Positions 44,903 through 58,675 of a DNA stretch of 64,000 bases are shown in pieces. A model generated the notes under the pieces. The model was not told the DNA's origin and made no database searches. It saw nothing but the letters and a program-made list of their open reading frames with translations. The position numbers and the translations under genes were made by a program. How positions within the stretch are numbered: position 1 is the stretch's first letter; each line of letters begins with the position of its first letter. The DNA is from Erythroxylum novogranatense (taxonomy: Eukaryota; Streptophyta; Magnoliopsida; Malpighiales; Erythroxylaceae): the NCBI GenBank assembly GCA_029891385.1, contig CM057230.1:33993402-34057401 (forward strand). Reading direction: 5' to 3'.

Positions 44903-47900
44903 GTGACACGATCCCAAACAAAGGGCCACAACAACTCGGTATTAGAGCCAAGCGCCATGGATGATAACACTATACGACAGGAGATACATAATCTAGAGGA
45001 GCGAATGGAGAACTGCTTCCAACACATCACACAGCAACTGGAAACCTTATTGAAACTCTCACAACAAAAGGAGGGAAGAGAGGTGGAAGGTGGTTTGGCA
45101 AAGTCAATTCAATACCAAGGAAATGAAGAGCAACCGAATTCCAAACGCAACAATGGAGAAGAAGGAAACGAGTTCGGAGAGTCCAGTCAAATCAACGGCC
45201 ACACACCACTAACAATAATGGGGGCTTTGTTCGTAGATACACAAAATTGGTCTTCCCTACATATGATGGGAAGGATGACCCGTTGATATGGCTTCACCGA
45301 TGTGAACACTTCTTTGCCAATTAAAGAATAACTTCGGGAGATAAAGTTTGTTTGGCGGCATTCCATATGCTAAGAGAAGCACAACTATGGTACCTTAAAG
45401 TAGAGCAAGAAGAACCCCATCTCACATGGAAATTGTTCAAATATCAGTGCACGTTGCGATTTGGACCTCCTCTTAAAACCAACCCCTTGGGAGAGTTGAT
45501 GAATTTGAGGCAAACTTGAACAGTCGAAGAATATCAAAATCGTTTTCAAACCTTATTGACACGAGCTCGACCTATTCGAATAGACCAGTAAGTGGATATA
45601 TTCATGGGAGGATTATCAGAACCTATACGATTGAATGTCAAGCTACACAATCCACCAAACTTGGCTCATACAATGAGTTTAACAAGTGCTGTCGAAAGGA
45701 AACTTTAAGTAACTAACAATCCTTCAAAAAAACTATTTGGTGTTGGGTTCAATCCAAGTTCGAAGGGTGGAACTACTGGGAACAAAATGAACAACTCGTC
45801 ACCAATGATGACTCAATCAAGCCAGGCATCTCCTTTTGTTAAAAAATTATCAAGAGTAGAGATGGCGACTAGACGAGCGCAAGGGCTTTGTTACAATTGC
45901 GATGAGTCCTATACTCAGGGGCATCAATGCAAGAAATTATTTTGGATTGAAATTGAGAAAAAGGACGATGAAGAAGTATTACAAGTATAAGATGAACCAA
46001 CCACCTCGTTACATGCAATTACTGGTGAACAACAGTCCAATACTATGCAATTGAAAGTCAAATTTTTTGATCAACCTCTTATTAGATTGGTAGATTCGGG
46101 AAGCACCCATAATTTCATTAGTTTGATAGCCGTTCAAAGTTTTGGATTGCACATTCAATCTCATGAGGGTCTCAAGGTAGCTGTAGCAAACGGGGAAAAA
46201 AATCACAGGATTGGGTGTTTACTCCAAAGTCCAATTTCTTGTCACTCAACATCATTTTATGACTGATCTTTTTGTTATTCCATTGGTTGGCTTTGGTTTT
46301 GTTTTAGGTGTGAAATGGTCGCTGACGTTGGAACCAATCCTTTGGAATTTTGCTGCACTTACTATGAGTTTTGACGACAAGGGACAACAAATTATCCTCC
46401 GAGGGCAACAATGAAAAATACCACCCCACTTACTAGTTATTCATGATCCAAAACCACAAAAATGACCTTGAAGACTTGTTATTTGAATTTTCAGAGTTGT
46501 TTCAAGAACCCACAGGATTGCCACCCATGCGACAATGTGACCATCGGATTCATTTAAAGCTAAGTACAGAACCAATTGTTGTGCAATCGTATCGATATCC
46601 TCACTCTCAAAAGGATGAAATAGAGAGCCACTGTGAACAGATATTGCAACAGTGCATTATTAGACAAAATCATTCGCCTTTTTCATTACATGTTTTGTTA
46701 GTCCGAAAATGAGATGAGATATGACGTTTTTGTGTCGATTACAGAGAGCTCAATGATAAGATAATAAAAGACAAATTCTCGATTCCAGTGATTGACAAGT
46801 TGCTTGATGAATTACATGGAGCAAAATTTTCACCAAATTGAATCTCTGTTCCGGTTACCATCAAATTTGCATGGATGCAAAGGATGTGGAAAAAACAACA
46901 TTCAGAACTCACTATAGCCACTACGAGTTCCTTGTGATGCCCTTCAGGCTAACTAATGCTTCATCCACCTTCCAAGCCTTAATGAATAAGGTGTTCAGAC
47001 ATCATTTGCGTCACTTTGTTCTTATTTTTTTGACGATATTCTGGTGTATAGCAGTACATGGGAGACTCATTTATGTAACTTAAGACTCATTTTTGAACTA
47101 CTACGAGCCCACCAACTCTTCCTAAAACAATTGAAGTGTTCGTTTGGTGAAGCGGAAATGTCTTATCTTGGCCATATGGTGTCTGAGGAAGGGGTCTCAA
47201 TGGATCTTGATAAAATACCGGCGGTCATAGATTGGCCGCAACCACAATCCTTGAAGACTTTGCGATGATTTTTAGGATTGACGGGATATTATCGCAAGTT
47301 TATCCGCAATTATGGGTAGCTGGTAGCTCCTTTAACGAATATACTCAAACGTCAATCTTTTCAACAGAATGAGGTTGCTCTTGCCTCTTTTGAGTTCCTT
47401 AAACAAGCTTTATTGGTAGCACTAGTACTACGACTACCTGAATTCAACGATGAATTTATCATTAAATGTGATGCTTCAAGCATAAGAATTGGGGCGGTGC
47501 TTTAACAAGGACACCCGATTGTTTGTTTTAGTTGCAATTTAGCATAACGTCACTACAAACTCGCAGCTTATGAGCGAGAACTTATCAGGTTAGCGAAGGT
47601 AGTACAACATTGGAGACCTTGTTTATGGGGGCGTGCCTTCCTTGTTTAGACAGACCATTTTAGTCTCAAGTATCTGTTGGAGCAATAGTTAACAACATCT
47701 CCGCAACAACATTAGTTAAGTAAGCTGATAGGGTTCGACTTCATAGTTGAATACAAGATGGGTAGAACCAATACCACATCTGACTCTTTGTCTTGGAGGA
47801 ATGAAGACACTAGTATGTTATTTGTTATATCTCAACCCAACATGTTATTGTTAGAGGATATCAAGGCTGAAATTTAGAACTCTTCTACTTTCTTGGAAAT

Positions 47901-49211
47901 CCAAAAGAGCATCAAAACTGGGAAACATACACTGGATTGGCATGTGAAGGATTGGTTGATATACTTTCAAAATAGGACCTACATGCTGCCAACTTTGCCT
48001 TTAATTTCCACCAGATTGGTAGCTTTCATGACTCCACTCATAAAGGGATTCAAAAAACATTACAGCGCATTCGTCGCAAATTTTATTGGTTGAGTATGAA
48101 AACTGTTGTCACAAAATATGTGACTGCCTATTCCATTTGTCAACTTAACAAGGCAGAACATCTTAGTCTATCCGAATTATTACAACCATTGCAACTTCCC
48201 ATGCAAATATGGTACGATGTCTCAATGGATTTCATTGATGGTTTGCCAAAATCAACGGGCAAGTCAACATTTTTATTGGTGGTGTATTGCTTCACCAAGT
48301 ACGACTATTTTATACCATTGTCACACCCATACAAAGTGACTACAGTGGCAAAGATATTCTTTCATAATGTGGTAAGGTTACATGGAATTCTAGAATCTAT
48401 TATGAGTGCTCGCGACCCTCTATTTACTAGTAATTTTTTGAAGGAACTTTTTCAATTGAATGGCACCAAATTAAGTTTTTCTTCTACCTATCACCGACAA
48501 TTTGATGGCCAAACAGATGTTGTTAATCGTACCATCGAAATGTATTTACGTTGTCTCATAGGCGAATGCCCAAAGAAATGGGTGGAAAGGATTCCATGGG
48601 CGGAATTTTGCTATAACACATCCTATCATACAGCTCTTAAAACTTCTCCATTCAAAGTTTTCTATAGGTGAGAACCTCCGCGTCTGACACCATATACATT
48701 GGGTTTGTCTTGGGTAGATGCTGTGGATCAAGCACTGCTTGATTGTGATGAGGCATTAAAAGAAATTCGCTTTCAGTTCTAACAAGCTCAAAATCGTATG
48801 AAACTTGCCTATGATCAAGCACATCGTGAAGTAGAGTTTTCTCTTGGTGATTATGTGTGGTTAAATCTCCATCCGTATCGTCAGAAATCATTAGCGGGGT
48901 ATCTCACTCATAAACTCTCTCCCAAATTTTATGGTCCTTTTGCAGTGATTAAAAAGATAGGTAGTGTTGCTTATCAATTAGAACTACCTCAAGATTGCAA
49001 ACTCCATCCTATTTTTCATGTTTCTCTCCTCAAAAAAATCAAGGGCGAATTACTGACTACATCTCCTACATTACCACCCATTGAGGACAAACGCATTATT
49101 CCTATCCCAGGCTTAGTTATTAAGTCCAGGTTGAATCGTGGCCATTGGGAAATCTTAGTGCAATGGAGTGGATTAGCAGTAGAGAATGCCACTTGGGAAG
49201 ACCTGCTGTAA
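44903..49211 (+). pseudogene. Gypsy-E gag-pol, broken
   Basis: Gag runs from 44903 (MTRSQTKGHNNSVLEPSAMD, then a coiled-coil-like acidic stretch) through FPTYDGKDDPLIWLHRCEHF, where a frameshift intervenes near 45222, to a knuckle CYNCDESYTQGHQC near 45892. The protease reads VDSGSTHNFI near 46092. RT starts near 46530; its catalytic Asp pair is at 47032-47037, beside a frameshift in a T-run. RNase H (KCDASS near 47466) and the integrase follow, with DFIDGLP near 48229, SARDPLFTSNF near 48406 and an open frame 48090-48671. The C-terminal frame 48798-49211 ends ILVQWSGLAVENATWEDLL, a chromodomain signature. About ten stops are scattered through it. Confidence 0.92.
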
Positions 49212-49273
49212 TTCCGCACTCTTTATCCTGAATTCAAGCTTAAGGACAAGCTTTCTGACAACAGAGGGAGTGA

Positions 49274-49640
49274 TGTTATAGATGCATTTATGGGGCATCA
49301 ATATGTTAGATGCAAGAATCGTGCTAATGGCGACAATCATATGTGAAGTTCAAAGGAAGATTGAGCATAGATTTTTGCCTTGATTAATTTCTTTATGTTT
49401 CCTGAATTTAGTCCTATGGATTGGCTGATTGAAATTTTGAATTATTCTGCAATTATGAATTGCTATCTTACTTGTAACCTCTATTTAAAGAGGAAAATCA
49501 TTATCAATAAAACAAGCAATATTATATCAGCAAATCTTAGTAGGTAGCTCCCGTTTGAGTTCCAAGGTGATAACTCCCTTTGAGAGTTATAATCAAATTC
49601 TTACAAGATAGGTAGATCTAGGAACAAGAACAAACACACA
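49274..49640 (+). repeat. Gypsy-E 3' LTR
   Basis: It starts TGTTATAGATGC, 62 bp after the end of the chromodomain frame, and ends AAACACACA followed by AGATAGG. Confidence 0.95.
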
Positions 49641-51746
49641 AGATAGGTCGCAAAGTCACGATTGTTACGCACATGCTCGCAGGGTCGCGATCGCCACTTT
49701 CCCCCTCCTACTTTTCTTCTTCCGACCTGTATTGGTAAAAAGAGCATAACTTTTACTAAAAATATTGGATTAAGGTCATTTAAAAAACGTTTCGAATAAG
49801 ACTTCTAGACCTAAAACTTCCATGAAGAGTCCAAAAAGATATTTTGCCTTCAAAAGGGTTAAAATTTCAAATCAATATGACTGTCCCAAATGTCCATCCT
49901 ATGCAACATCACAAACTTTTAATGAACATATCTTTTAACTCCAAAATTAAAAAATTTCATACTATATAGCGTTGGAAAGTTAGAAAGATAAACTAAAACT
50001 TCCAAGAGGATAATTTTGTCCAATTCAGCCTAAATCAATACAGTATTTCTCCTGAAATTGGAACACACATTCTTACCCCTATGGAAAACTTGAAAGTGAA
50101 ATGAACAATTTGGAAATGTCATCGACAAAACACAATCATACTTCATTAACATCAAAAGATAAGAGTTTTACAAAGCTTTAATGGGCATTTTGAGCCACAA
50201 TACATCAAAATCTCAAAATCCCAAAATACAAAAGATACATGAACAGTAATTTACTCAAAATACAACTAAAGTCTTGTTTTACAAAACTAGCTTAAATACA
50301 AAAGTATGCATAATCAGAGTGATGCCTTTACCCTTGATTACTCGTTTTCATGCTCTTCACTTAAAGATGGGACAGAAATGGAGGGGTGAGCTTAAAAGCT
50401 CGTGGGTAACAAGTTTATAACGAATAACAAGCAAAACCATTTAAAATGTTAATTTGCCCTTAAAATTCTTATTGACACATAAAAAACATAGTTCTCAAAT
50501 TCTCAACCAAATTCACAATAATATGAATCATTTATGCATCAATCTTGTCAACATATCATCAACACATAAACACATCAGAATGGTTTGGGTAGGTCCAAAA
50601 ATAAAACGTACTACATATTTCCTATAAGGGTCCTATGTAGCCGTGAACAAAACGTACTATCACAATCTTACAAAATGGTTTTGCGTAGCCATAAACTTAT
50701 GGGAGTCCGTGAAGGAGCTCCATGCCACTAGTGGGCAAGCGGGAGAAGTATTTAGTCAAAGTGCACTTGACATACTTAAGGGATCAAACTAAACCCACAC
50801 AACATGCATTTCATAACTTGTAAACATGTTGCCCAAATGACACATTTTGAAAGCATATTTTTCATGAACATGAAATATTTCATATGCACTTCTATCATCT
50901 TTTCACAATTTATCATGCAAATTCAAATACCAAACATATTGCAATTTCTTAAATCATTCAAAAGCAACAAATGCTACAATTATAAAGCAATGAGAAATCA
51001 TTTCATTCTCTTGACTAAAAAAAAACATAATGGCTCATTATCCAATTATAAACATGAAACCCACCTTAATTTTCTTGTTTGAAAACTTGCTCAAGGATGC
51101 GTCTCCTCTTACTCCTCTTGCCTCTCTTTAAAATTGACAAAAAATCCCCATTCAATAGGAATTCAAATTGGAAAACCCAAAGAACCTTATGTATGAAATT
51201 GATCCTATAATACTTAAACCCATGCATTTCCTAAGCTCTTTGAATCAAAACCCTTTCAAAAATTCAAAAGATTAAACATAAACTTACCTTGAATCTTCAC
51301 CAAACAAAACCTTCTTCTTTCTTTTTTCCTTCTTGCACAACTTTAAAATCACTCTCTAAAACTAAGAAATTTGAAACCTAGCCCAATTCTCTTCTTTCTC
51401 TCAACCCACAACACTCTCTCTCTCTTTCTTTCTTATTTTTGTATTTTCTCTCTTATTTCTCTCTTCACTCACGTTTTTCTCTTCTCAAGTGCAAGATAAC
51501 AATTCCTTCTTCCCATTTTGCCCTTCCTTCAATGCCTTAAGACTTTCCAACTTAAGTGATCTTTCAAAAATGCCCCTCATGTAAACTTACCACCTTAATA
51601 CTTTAATTGAATTAACTCATGTCATAAAATCTTACTCACATTAACATGCCAATTAATTCCAAAAAATAAATTAATCTATCAATACCTCAAAATTAATTTA
51701 AATCATGTTTATTCATCAAGAAATTTTTTTTCGGGGCTAACAACTT
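49641..51746. other. Non-coding stretch, possibly an old LTR
   Basis: No gene is supported. The composition, with long C/T-rich runs near 51300-51500 and a right edge TTTCGGGGCTAACA at about 51733-51746, resembles the outer part of long plant gypsy LTRs, whose other strand would begin TGTTAGCCCCGAAA. The partner LTR is not seen, so this is a guess. Confidence 0.3.
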
Positions 51747-51789
51747 TCTTTGGGAAATGCAATTATATTCTGATTTTTCCAAAGTCCCT

Positions 51790-54700
51790 TAAGCAAATAA
51801 GGTAATGCTAACTAGCATGTGTTTAGTGGGAGATCCCAAATTAAGTGGAGAGCTCGAATGAATGATGATTTGAATATTAGAAGGCAACAAATTGATATTT
51901 GGGAATTATTGGTTTGTGAATTGAAGGAAAATTCCTTCCTTACAATGCATTTTAGGTTGCTCGTGAATCATTACAAAAATTACAGTAGGAGGGAACTATT
52001 CATAATTATGTGAAGACATTTAGTTTATTGATGCTAGACATTCAAAGTATGTTTGAAGAAGATCATCTATTCTAATTTATACATTAATTATAAATTTGGA
52101 CACATTGATTGAAGGAGATCATCTATTTTGATTTATAGGCGAATTATAAATTCAGACACATTAGGTTATGTTAGTAAGCTGTTCAAGATCTACCAAGTGC
52201 AATTGTAGCAGCTACTTGGGTGATTTGTGTTTGAACACAGATAAAGAGGCAACATAGATCTCAAATCTGTACAAGGATAAGTAGAAAATGACAATGACAA
52301 GCTTAAGTAAGAGGAGGAACAAATGCATAATGACAAAGGAAAAGGCAAAGTGAATGAGAATGAGACTTCCTCTAATTGGTAAAAGACCAATTATAATACT
52401 AGTTGCTCCATGTACAATTGACCTCACTTTGAATGGCAATGTCTAAAGTGGGAGAAACTAAAAGCTACGGTGGCTAAACATAAAATTAAGGGTGAAATAA
52501 CGAGATTAGTGAATCAATATTTATCACTCTTTCAGATGAGGTAAGTAATGTTTATATCTTTTTATTATACCTAACAATTCAAAGAAATGGTGCAAATGAT
52601 GTTGCAATGGTCAATATTGGTGGCACACACATGTTCATTATGCACAAATTGATTACCAAGTTTGAGTTGAAGGTGATCAAGAGCACAAATTGATTGAAAA
52701 TAGTGAATGCAAAAGCAAATGATGTTATTGGAATGACTTACAATATATATGTAAGTGTGGGAGGCTGGGGTGGAAAAATATGAAAAAATAAACATAATTG
52801 TCATACCATTGGAGGACTTCAATGTAATCTTTGCCATAGACTTCCATACAGTAGTAGTATATCCATATTTAAAAGGAATCATGTTTGTGGAGGAATATGC
52901 TCCTTGATTTGTTAAATGTTATAATCCCATTAACAGAGGAGGTGGTAGTAAATCTCATATTATCTCAATAATAATGGTAGAGAAAGGTTTAAAAGGTGGA
53001 AAGGACACATACTTTATTGAAATGGTTGAAGTGAAGCAAAATGCTTATCGTGAAAATGTTACATGAGATTGTTCCTTTACTACAGTCTTACAAAGATGTA
53101 TTCCTAGTAGAATAGCCCAAAGAACTATACATAAGAAGGTAATTAATCACATAAATGAGTTAGAATATGATGTTATTCCCTTTACATAGCATGAATATGT
53201 GTATTATAGAGCATTAAATCTTTTTGAAGTTAGGTTTTTGATTAGTTTATTGACAAGTGAGAATTACAAAGAAAGATGAGTCAGAAATCACACATATTAC
53301 TATGTATAATGCCTATGAAATTTATAATTGTGCCCTTTGGCTTGACTAGTGCCCTTGCCACATTCTATAATCTAATGAATGATATGCTATATGAGTTTAT
53401 GGATGACTTTTTGGTAGTATATCTTAACAATATTGTGGCGTATAGCAACTTTATAGAAGAACATATAGGTTACTTGCAACAGATGTTGGAATGCTTAAGG
53501 AAAAACCAACTGTATGTCAAGATACAAAAGTGTGAATTTACAAGGCTAAAAATTAAAATTTTGGGGCATTTGATGAGCAGAAGCTAGATATAGATAGGAT
53601 TCTTAAAAGATGAAAACCATTATAAAGTGGCTAATCCCTACTAAAGTGTTGAAATTGCGTTATTTCTTAAGACTTGAGGATTATTATTGAAGATTCATCT
53701 AAAGTTATTATCAACACTCCTCTCATTGATTTGCTAAAAAAAAGACAAGAAATGGTATTATTCAAACTATTATGTAGAAGATTTTGAGAAGTGGGAGCAT
53801 TATATTCCATCTGAACATATTTTAAGGCTACCTAATTTTAAGTTATAAATTGAAGCAACATAATGATGTATCAGATAAAGCTATTGTTGGTGCACTAGTT
53901 GAGAAATGGAAGCACTATATTCCATTTGAACATATTTTATGGCTACCTAACTTTGAGTTATAAATTGAAGCAACATAATGATGCATCAGATAAAGCTATT
54001 TTGGTGCATTAGTCTAGGAGGGATGTTCATTAACATTTGGAATCATGAAAGTAAATAAAATAGAACAAAGATATTTTGTATCTGACATATATACATGTCT
54101 TAAGTTTATTAAAAAAAACCTTCTTCAAAGTGCAAAAGAAATTGTCAGCTAGCAAGATGGTAGGGTCTCTCTTTCTTGAGCATGAATTTACTTAGGGTTA
54201 AAAATTAGGAAAGTGCAACCAATAAACAAATGCCCTTATTAGGAGATAAAATGTTGATTGCCTACTACAATCTATCTAGAATTGAAGCTAACTTGATAGA
54301 CCAAATTTTGAAAAAAAAGATAAGTTTGACACTAACTATTTTCATGTGTTATAGGAAGCGAATGATGACATTACCAAATGATAGTAGCTTGATAATGAAT
54401 TGTTTACTGGAAAAGGGCAAACTATATGTTCCTCGAATTAGTGGATTTTGTAGGGAACTTATGAGAAAATCACATGATGCACATTGGGTAAGATAGTTGG
54501 AAGGGAATGATGATGTTACTATCATGGTCTTATATATGAGTATGACCTTACAGAAGCTTGCTATTGTGCATGCCTTATATGCCAACTAGAAAAAATTGAA
54601 AGGCAAAAAAAAGTTGGATTATTGTAGCCTCCACCTATTTTAAAGATACCATGGATGTCAATATCTTTGGTCTTTAGTATGAGATTTTTAAAGATTGGTG

Positions 54701-55713
54701 GAAAGCCCTTGTTGCTATTTTTGGTAGATCGCTTCATCAAATATGACTTGCTCATTGATACTCTATCATCTTGTTTAACATAAACTTCTGTTAAGTTGCT
54801 CTACCAAAATGTGATAAAATACTTTGACATTTCAATTCAACTTGTGAGTGATTGGAACACTTTGTTTATTATTAGATTTTGAACTTTGTTATTTAACATA
54901 ATTAGGTTGAACTGAAGGTTCTTAGTTCCAATCACCCATAAATAGATGGACAAACTAAAAGAATTAACTTTTACTTTATTTAATCAAAATGTGAATGTGC
55001 CAATGCAATTGATTAGAACCGTTGGATAATGTCTAATCTGCATACATTTACAATGATCTTCCTCTATAGAGTAGCATTTGTTGGAATTGGTTATAAGCCA
55101 ATAATCTTTTACTTTATTAGAGATGGCAAAGCAGTAGACGAGAGGTAAGTGCCCTATTGCATATAACTTTACTAAAGACAAGCAAGACATACTAGAAGAG
55201 GAAACCTTTCAAAGGTAATGCTTCAAATGAAGAAATATGTTGATCAACATCTTATTGCTATTAGATTTCATTGTTCGTGATGAAATGTAATTAAAAGTCA
55301 CGCTTGAAATATAAAAGAAAATTAAGGGAAAATAATTTGTAAGGGATTGATTCTCAAGTATGAAGATTCTTTCAAAATTCTTAAGAAATTTAGTAATGTT
55401 GCTTATTGCCTAAATCTGTTGAAAAGGACAAAGATTCATCATACTTTTCTTGTTAGCTTTATGTGTAGATTCTATCAAGATAAGGAGAAATTAGAGAGGA
55501 GTAAGGGCATTATTAAAGGAGTATGATGAGAATTTAGTCAAAATTTTTTACCATTGATTGTTGGTATACTACAAGAAAAATTGTTAGACAAGTTTTCTTG
55601 TGTAATGGAAAGAGAAGGCATAAGATGCAACATGAAAAAAATGATATTTCCATTTGACAGTTCAAAGGTAAGATTAAGGCATACTTTGAGAACTTCTTAA
55701 TGAGGAAGTTGAT
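51790..55713 (+). pseudogene. Gypsy-F: heavily decayed Ty3/gypsy gag-pol relic
   Basis: Fragments read in changing frames give gag (about 51819-52210), protease (about 52595-52870), RT (53276-53587), integrase (about 54415-54990), its C-terminal part (CKGLILKYEDSFK near 55339) and a chromodomain-like end (near 55590-55713). The RT frame reads PFGLTSALATFYNLMNDMLY and then YLNN at 53420-53431, where active enzymes have two Asp; both are replaced by Asn. Dozens of stops mark it as the oldest gypsy copy in the window. No LTRs were recognised for it. Confidence 0.8.
53784..54013 (+). repeat. Tandem duplication, 115-bp unit, inside Gypsy-F
   Basis: Unit 1 (53784-53898) and unit 2 (53899-54013) share long words such as TATAAATTGAAGCAACATAA and differ at roughly a dozen sites. 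The duplication lies in the region of Gypsy-F corresponding to RNase H and arose after the element had died or as it decayed. Confidence 0.85.
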
Positions 55714-55805
55714 TTTTTTTTAATGGCAAAAGTATGATATTTGAACCCCTCTTATATATTGGGTTGATCTTGACAATAAGATCACTATTTGCTACTTACT
55801 AACTA

Positions 55806-56275
55806 TTAGATTATCCTACGTCGATTGAAAATGAAAATGTTAAAAGGCTAATAAATGGTAAGGGTCAATTGACCAAAAGGCTAGTTTTAGTCATTTTGAC
55901 AATCCTTGAACTCAAGCTCAATTCTTGTTAATAGGTTTTACACACTACCCATATTAAAAATTCTGATATGGTATTATAGAAGGACTGATCTGGATTCTTA
56001 ATTTCCTAGTTGTTCATTTAATTGTCTAGTCTTAGTGGCCAGGTTCGATTACCACTGTGTTTATTTCAAGTGACAACTAAATGTCCAGTCTCAATTACAC
56101 TTAAAGAAGAGTGTTAGATTATCCCATATTGATTAAAAATGAAAATGTTAAAAACTTAATAAATGATAAGGGCCAATTAACCAAAAGGCTAGTTATAGTT
56201 ATTTTGGCGATAGCTAGACTTAAGTCCAATTCTTGTTAATGGACTCTATAATTTACTCATATTAAAAATTCTAAT
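55806..56275 (+). repeat. Pair of direct repeats of about 165 bp
   Basis: TTAGATTATCC at 55806 and TGTTAGATTATCCCAT at 56110 begin two copies that share ACCAAAAGGCTAGTT, AATTCTTGTTAAT and CATATTAAAAATTCT in the same order. They are about 306 bp apart. TGTTAG at the second start would suit an LTR, so a small LTR pair of a TRIM-like element is possible. Confidence 0.6.
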
Positions 56276-57279
56276 TGTTGAGAATACCTACATCAGAGAA
56301 AGAGGAGAAAGAAGACTAACATATAAGTTTAGTAAGTTACTCCATCTATTGCCAATTGATTTTAGGATGGAATTTGACTTGGGCTTATATATGGTCTAAC
56401 TTTCTTATTTGTGTGGTTCCATAGGCCTATTGCAAATTTGACATGGTAGTGACATATTATATTAAAGAAATTGGATAGTTTGATGAAGGCATCAAATATT
56501 TAACTTTACAACTTAATGCACAACCTTACTTTTTAAATAATAGTTCAATACACAAATTTTGAAAAGATCATAAATAGTCTAAATTGAAAGTGGACTCAAA
56601 TAGTGGCAATTACTATGACAATTTTTATTAACAATTAATTCAAATATAATAGTTATGTTAGTTATTATCTATGATTTGTCTCTAACTATTGGCTATCTTT
56701 TCTAATATAGAAGAGACATCGACTATATTAAATCTCACATCGCTTATATTTTCATCTTTTACATTAATAAAATTCTAGTTTTGTTATATGATTATCTGGT
56801 AAAACATTTGTTCCAAATTATATTAAGGTACTAAACATGAAATGTTAGATAAAAAGACACCTATAAAGTGTTTGACAAAGTAACACTAAAAAACTAAGTT
56901 TAAAATTTTGATTGGGTCATAGTGAAACTTCTTTTGTAGATTTTAGTCTTAGAATAATCCCTATGATACTCCCCTTCATTTAATTGAAAATAATGATATA
57001 GTGGATACTCCTTATGGAAAATGATGGTCTAGTGGATACTCCTTAAACTTTTGAAAAGCTTTAGGCACGAATAGTAAGTTCAAATCCCATCTTTACTAAA
57101 CTTTTAAGTTAAAGTATTATTGTAAGACTGTGTTGTAAAGTTAAAATGCTCTAAATTCAAGAAGACACACTCAATTTGTTTATTTCCTCTTTATCTCGTA
57201 ATGCTAACTATATGTGATAATAAAAGTACACTCTTGATGAGTTTAAAAGGTGTGACCTTTTAAATAATAAAGAACAATT

Positions 57280-57409
57280 AATGATGTTATTTGTAAATAA
57301 TAGATAATAATCACTTGAAATAATTAATGTCCTTTTAAATAATTAATTTTAAAGAAAATTAATGACATCATCTATAAATAATAGATAATAATCACTTAAA
57401 ATGATTGAT
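57280..57409 (+). repeat. Short direct repeat, about 51 bp, two copies
   Basis: Both copies contain AATAATAGATAATAATCACTT and the same flanking words; their starts are 79 bp apart, with an AT-rich spacer. Confidence 0.7.
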
Positions 57410-58675
57410 GATAATCTTCGAAGGATACAAATATACTGAAGAGATAATTTTATGCGAAGAAAAGAGTTTTTACTAAGAGTCCTATAATTAGATGGAATAC
57501 AATCAAATCCAAGTAAATGATTTGATAAATGTTGCATATGATTTGAAAGATCCTCTATTTATCTATATGTTAGATATAATCCTTGGTATTAAGAAACCTT
57601 TGTGTATATGCATCTTGAAGAATTGCTTTTGGTATCTATTGTGTTTTGAAAATGAATGGATTTAATAATAAACCTCAATAGTAAGTCATTCATGTGTTAA
57701 ATTTAAATTGGAGTGTGTTGTTATACTAAGAATAATAACTATTATGTCCTATATGTCACATATTATATTATTTCATAGTCCAATAATCCATTTATTAATG
57801 AATTATTGCAAACTATTGTTTATCAATAATCCGTTTGTTGAATTTGAAAGCAATAGTTCTTATTAGATGTGGTTCTCAATTCAAGAAATTTATGTATAAT
57901 AAAACTTGAATCTGTTTGTCAAAATCAAGTTTATGTGAGACTAATGTTTTGCCTATCATTGAGTTTATTATGAAGTAATAAGTAAAATGATATGATAACA
58001 AATACAAATTCACATAATACAAACACTGTATATATTACAAAACAAATAATATATATAGATTGATATCTAATGGAATTTTAACAATAATCCCATACATTAG
58101 ATATATTAGAATCATTGTGTGAGATAAGATTACTTGTTCCTGTTTTTGATGGTCTGCTAAAACTCGTGTTTGACATAAAATAGAAACCCAATTAGATTCT
58201 AGAATTTGACATAGAACAATAGAAACCCATTTAGATTCCAAAATTTTCCCACCAAACATAGATGAGGCTTGAAGATAGAGGCAAAAGACGTGTTGTTCGG
58301 TGGTAGTGGAGAGGAAAATTCTCCCCATCATCGTTGCTCATTAGTGTATGACCCATTTATAGGGAGTGCCACTATTATAAAATCTCTAAGTTTCCAAGTA
58401 AAAATAGAATAATTATAGTTTGATAATCATGTCAAATTTAATATTGTCCAATTTATCAGAACATATGAATGTTTACTTGACAATAGTACGACAATTGGTA
58501 GTTAGTTGTCATAATGATTGAGAATATATATTATCTTTTGATTTTATAGATAGTTAAAAACCAATTATTCTGTAAATATATATGTATGACATGACATTGA
58601 TGTATATATATACTATTTCTTTCTTTTTGTAGATACTTTCCGTTTTTTACTATAATCACTGCATTAAAGAATATT

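Larger units (their letters stand above)
44496..49640 (+). mobile_element. Gypsy-E: Ty3/gypsy chromovirus, decayed, with paired LTRs
   Basis: The element is 5.1 kb with LTRs of 368 and 367 bp, gag with zinc knuckle, protease, RT, RNase H, integrase and a C-terminal chromodomain-like segment, the order and end that define chromoviruses. The pentamer AAGAT stands at both edges (44492-44496 and 49640-49644) and is a candidate target duplication. Accepting it would leave termini without TG/CA, so the exact ends are uncertain by a base or two. No standard primer site was recognised after the 5' LTR. Confidence 0.93.
55714..58675. other. AT-rich non-coding region between Gypsy-F and Copia-G
   Basis: No gene is supported. 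It contains a pair of direct repeats of about 165 bp (55806-55970, 56112-56275) and a shorter pair (57280-57330, 57359-57409). The 5' LTR of Copia-G should be here or further left but could not be identified. Confidence 0.55.

Noticed and set aside
49641..51746. Firm call of a solo LTR
   Set aside because: No partner, no target duplication and only one convincing edge; kept as a low-confidence note.
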